64,000 nt of DNA, taken from positions 6,871,741 to 6,935,740 of the forward strand of contig OX419343.1 in assembly GCA_948470475.1 (NCBI GenBank), in the 5' to 3' direction. A program made the translations under genes and the position numbers. How positions within the stretch are numbered: position 1 is the first letter of the stretch; every line of letters starts with the position of its first letter. The stretch comes from Galaxea fascicularis (taxonomy: Eukaryota > Cnidaria > Anthozoa > Scleractinia > Euphylliidae). Positions 61,301 to 64,000 of the stretch are shown one piece after another. Under the pieces are notes generated by a model that was not told the origin of the DNA, searched no databases, and worked only from the letters and a program-made list of their open reading frames with translations.

Positions 61301-64000
61301 GCTCAAATTTTGAATTTGGCTTAAACTTTGCCTATTTCAAAAAGGAGTCTAGAAATCATGTGTAAATGTTTCACAGAACTCCGACAACATGATTTGTTTT
61401 CTTATTTGAGCTGTGTGCAAGATTTTAGCAAAGTTGAAATTTTGACCAAAACCCAAATGGGGGACCACATGCTCTTGGCTCAAATTTTGAATTTGGCTTA
61501 AACTTTTCCTATTTCAAAAAGGAGTCTAGAAATCATGTGTAAATGTTTCACGGAACTCCGACAACATGATTTCTTTTCTTATTTGAGCTGTGTGCAATAT
61601 TTTAGCAAAGTCTAAATTTTGACCAAAACCCAAAGGGGGGACCACATGCTCTTGGCTCAAATTTTGAATTTGGCTTAAACTTTGCCTATTTCAAAAAGGA
61701 GTCTAGAAATCATGTGTAAATGTTTCATGGAACTCCGACAACATGATTTCTTTTCTTATTTGAGCTGTGTGCAAGAGTTTAGCAGAGTTGAAATTTTCAC
61801 TAAAACCCAAAGGGGGGACCACATGCTCTTGGCTCAAATTTTGAATTTGGCTTAAACTTTGCCTATTTCAAAAAGGAGTCTAGAAATCATGTGTAAATGT
61901 TTCATGGAACTCCGACAACATGATTTCTTTTCTTATTTGAGCTGTGTGCAAAATTTTAGCAAAGTTGAAATTTTGACCAAAACCCAAAGGGGGACCACGT
62001 GCTCTTGGCTCAAATTTTGAATTTGGCTTAAACTTTGGCTATTTCAAAAAGGAGTCTAGAAATCCTGTGTAAATGTTTCATGGAATTCCGACAACATGAT
62101 TTCTTTTCTTATTTGAGCTGTGTGCAAGATTTTAGCAAAGTTGAAATTTTGACCAAAACCAAAAGCGGGGACCACATGCTCTTGGCTCAAATTTTGAATT
62201 TGGCTTAAACTTTGCCTATTTCAAAAAGGAGTCTAGAAATCATGTGTAAATGTTTCACGGAACTCCGACAACATGATTTCTTTTCTTATTTGAGCTGTGT
62301 GCAAGATTTTAGCAAAGTTGAAATTTTGACTAAAACCCAAAGGGGGGACCACATGCTCTTGGCTCAAATTTTGAATTTGGCTTAAACTTTGCCTATTTCA
62401 AAAAGGAGTCTAGAAATCGTGTGTAAATGTTTTTATGGAACTCCGACGACATGATTTCTTTTCTTATTTGAGCTGTGTGCAAGATTTTAGCAAAGTTGAA
62501 ATTTTGACCAAAACCCAAAGGGGGGACCACATGCTCTTGGCTCAAATTTTGAATTTGGCTTAAACTTTGCCTATTTCAAAAAGGAGTCTAGAAATCAGGT
62601 GTAAATGTTTCATGGAACTCCGACAACATGATTTCTTTTCTTATTTGAGCTGTGTGCAAGAGTTTAGCAGAGTTGAAATTTTCACTAAAACCCAAAGGGG
62701 GGACCACATGCTCTGGGCTCAAATTTTAAATTTGGCTTAAACTTTGCCTTTTTCAAAAAGGAGTCTAGAAATCATGTTTAAATGTTTCATGGAACTCCCA
62801 CAACATGATTTCTTTTCTTATTTGAGCTGTGTGCAAGATTTTAGCAAAGTTGAAATTTTGACCAAAACCCAAAGGGGGAACCACATGCTCTTGGCTCAAA
62901 TTTTGAATTTGGCTTAAACTTTGCCTATTTCAAAAAGGAGTCTAGAAATCGTGTGTAAATGTTTCATGGAACTCCGACGACATGATTTCTTTTCTTATTT
63001 GAGCTGTGTGCAAGATTTTAGCAAAGTTGAAATTTTGACCAAAACCCAAAGGGGGGACCACATGCTCTTGGCTCAAATTTTGAATTTGGCTTAAACTTTG
63101 CCTATTTCAAAAAGGAGTCTAGAAATCATGTGTAAATGTTTCATGGAACTCCGACAACATGATTTCTTTTCTTATTTGAGCTGTGTGTAAGAGTTTAGCA
63201 GAGTTGAAATTTTCACTAAAACCCAAATGGGGGACCACATGCTCTTGGCTCAAATTCTAAATTTGGCTTAAACTTTGCCTTTTTCAAAAAGGAGTCTAGA
63301 AATCATGTTTAAATGTTTCAAGGAACTCCCACAACATGATTTCTTTTCTTATTTGAGCTGTGTGCAAGATTTTAGCAAAGTTGAAATTTTGACCAAAACC
63401 AAAAGGGGCACCACATGCTCTTGGCTCAAATTTTAATTTGGCTTAAACTTTGCCTATTTCAAAAAGGAGTCTAGAAATCATGTGTAAATGTTTCACGGAA
63501 CTCCGACAACATGATTTCTTTTCTTATTTGAGCTGTGTGCAATATTTTAGCACAGTTGAAATTTTGACTAAAACCCAAAGTAAGGACCACATGCTCTTGG
63601 CTCAAATTTTGAATTTGGCTTAAACTTTGCCTATTTCAAAAAGGAGTCTAGAAATCATGTGTAAATGTTTCATGGAACTCCGACAACATGATTTCTTTTC
63701 TTATTTGAGCTGTGTGCAAGAGTTTAGCAGAGTTGAAATTTTCACTAAAACCCAAAGGGGGGACCACATGCTCTTGGCTCAAATTTTGAATTTGGCTTAA
63801 ACTTTGCCTTTTTCAAAAAGGAGTCTAGAAATCATGTGTAACATTGAGCTGTGTGCAAGATTTTAGTAGAGTTGAAATTTTCACTAAAACCCAAAGGGGA
63901 GACCACATCCTCTTGGCTCAAATTTTGAATTTGGCTTAAACTTTGCCTCTTTCAAAAAGGAGTCTAGAAATCATGTGTAAATGTTTCATGGAACTCCGAC
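58364..64000 (+). repeat. 2792-bp higher-order repeat (16 monomers, one truncated), two copies plus the start of a third
   Basis: All variants recur at exactly 2792 bp: AACCCAAATG at 58481 and 61273, and the shortened TGTGTAACATTGAGC monomer at 61043 and 63835. The unit holds about 15 full monomers and one of about 139 bp. Copies are approximately 58364-61155 and 61156-63947. I noticed one substitution (AAATCAGGTG near 62595 against AAATCATGTG), so they are nearly identical. Related but less regular blocks start near 52 kb. Confidence 0.75.

Larger units (their letters stand above)
35922..64000 (+). repeat. 177-bp satellite array, right part (about 159 monomers, continues past the window)
   Basis: Same monomer, orientation and phase as the left part, resuming inside the monomer that the insertion split. 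Up to about 51 kb the variants match those on the left. From about 51 kb the units become more varied (AAATCGTGTG, AAATCCTGTG, AAAAGCGGGG, GAGTTTAGCAGAG with TTTTCACTAAAACCC), and a long higher-order repeat appears. In two places the unit-ending TAA is CAA (37414-37416 and 55389-55391), fusing two open units. Confidence 0.97.

Noticed and set aside
13810..64000. CRISPR array
   Set aside because: The 177-bp units are contiguous and similar along their whole length. There is no short repeat with unique spacers, and the context is eukaryotic.

Overview
The window looks like intergenic, repeat-dominated DNA from a eukaryote, most likely an animal. The evidence is a Ty3/Gypsy LTR retrotransposon with a tRNA-Leu-type primer site, MITEs and foldback elements, an L2-like LINE tail, and about 45 kb of a 177-bp satellite. 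There are no operons, Shine-Dalgarno-led genes or prokaryotic features. A marine invertebrate such as a cnidarian is my guess from the mix of repeats, not something the sequence proves. I see no complete host gene.

Layout. (1) 1-8290 is AT-rich non-coding DNA with small mobile-element remnants: a 205-bp inverted repeat (341-545), a PIF/Harbinger-like MITE with TTA target duplication (1424-1545), an 85-bp near-perfect hairpin (5027-5111), a degenerate direct duplication (about 6990-7240), a CCGGCGTTTA motif cluster (7257-7635), and an L2-like LINE 3' tail with microsatellite (7699-7776). One 60-nt exon-like segment lies at 4604-4663. (2) 8295-13599 is a structurally complete Ty3/Gypsy element: 146-bp LTRs differing at 2 positions, CTAG target duplication, PBS, PPT, gag, and pol with protease, reverse transcriptase, RNase H and integrase. 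Its gag and pol frames are broken. The gag/pol overlap carries a textbook -1 frameshift signal. (3) 13604-13809 is a short unique spacer. (4) 13810-30717 and 35922-64000 are two parts of one tandem array of a 177-bp monomer (roughly 254 copies) that runs off the right edge. It contains several higher-order repeats (354, 884, 1593 and 2792 bp) and duplications of several kilobases. (5) 30718-35921 is a 5.2-kb insertion inside one satellite monomer: a 272-bp foldback element and a 1372-bp spacer alternate as three tandem 1644-bp units plus a fourth copy of the foldback element.

The most unusual object is the 5.2-kb insertion. Both outer ends are ends of the foldback element (perfect 16-bp inverted termini). 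It splits a single monomer with a 2-bp AA overlap. An uninterrupted paralogous copy of the same satellite neighbourhood lies downstream, with the empty site at about 44044. The simplest reading is that a block with a foldback element at each end inserted as a unit, and that it was expanded by unequal exchange between its foldback copies before or after insertion. The retrotransposon and the satellite show no functional link. The window as a whole looks like the edge of a heterochromatic, possibly pericentromeric, domain.
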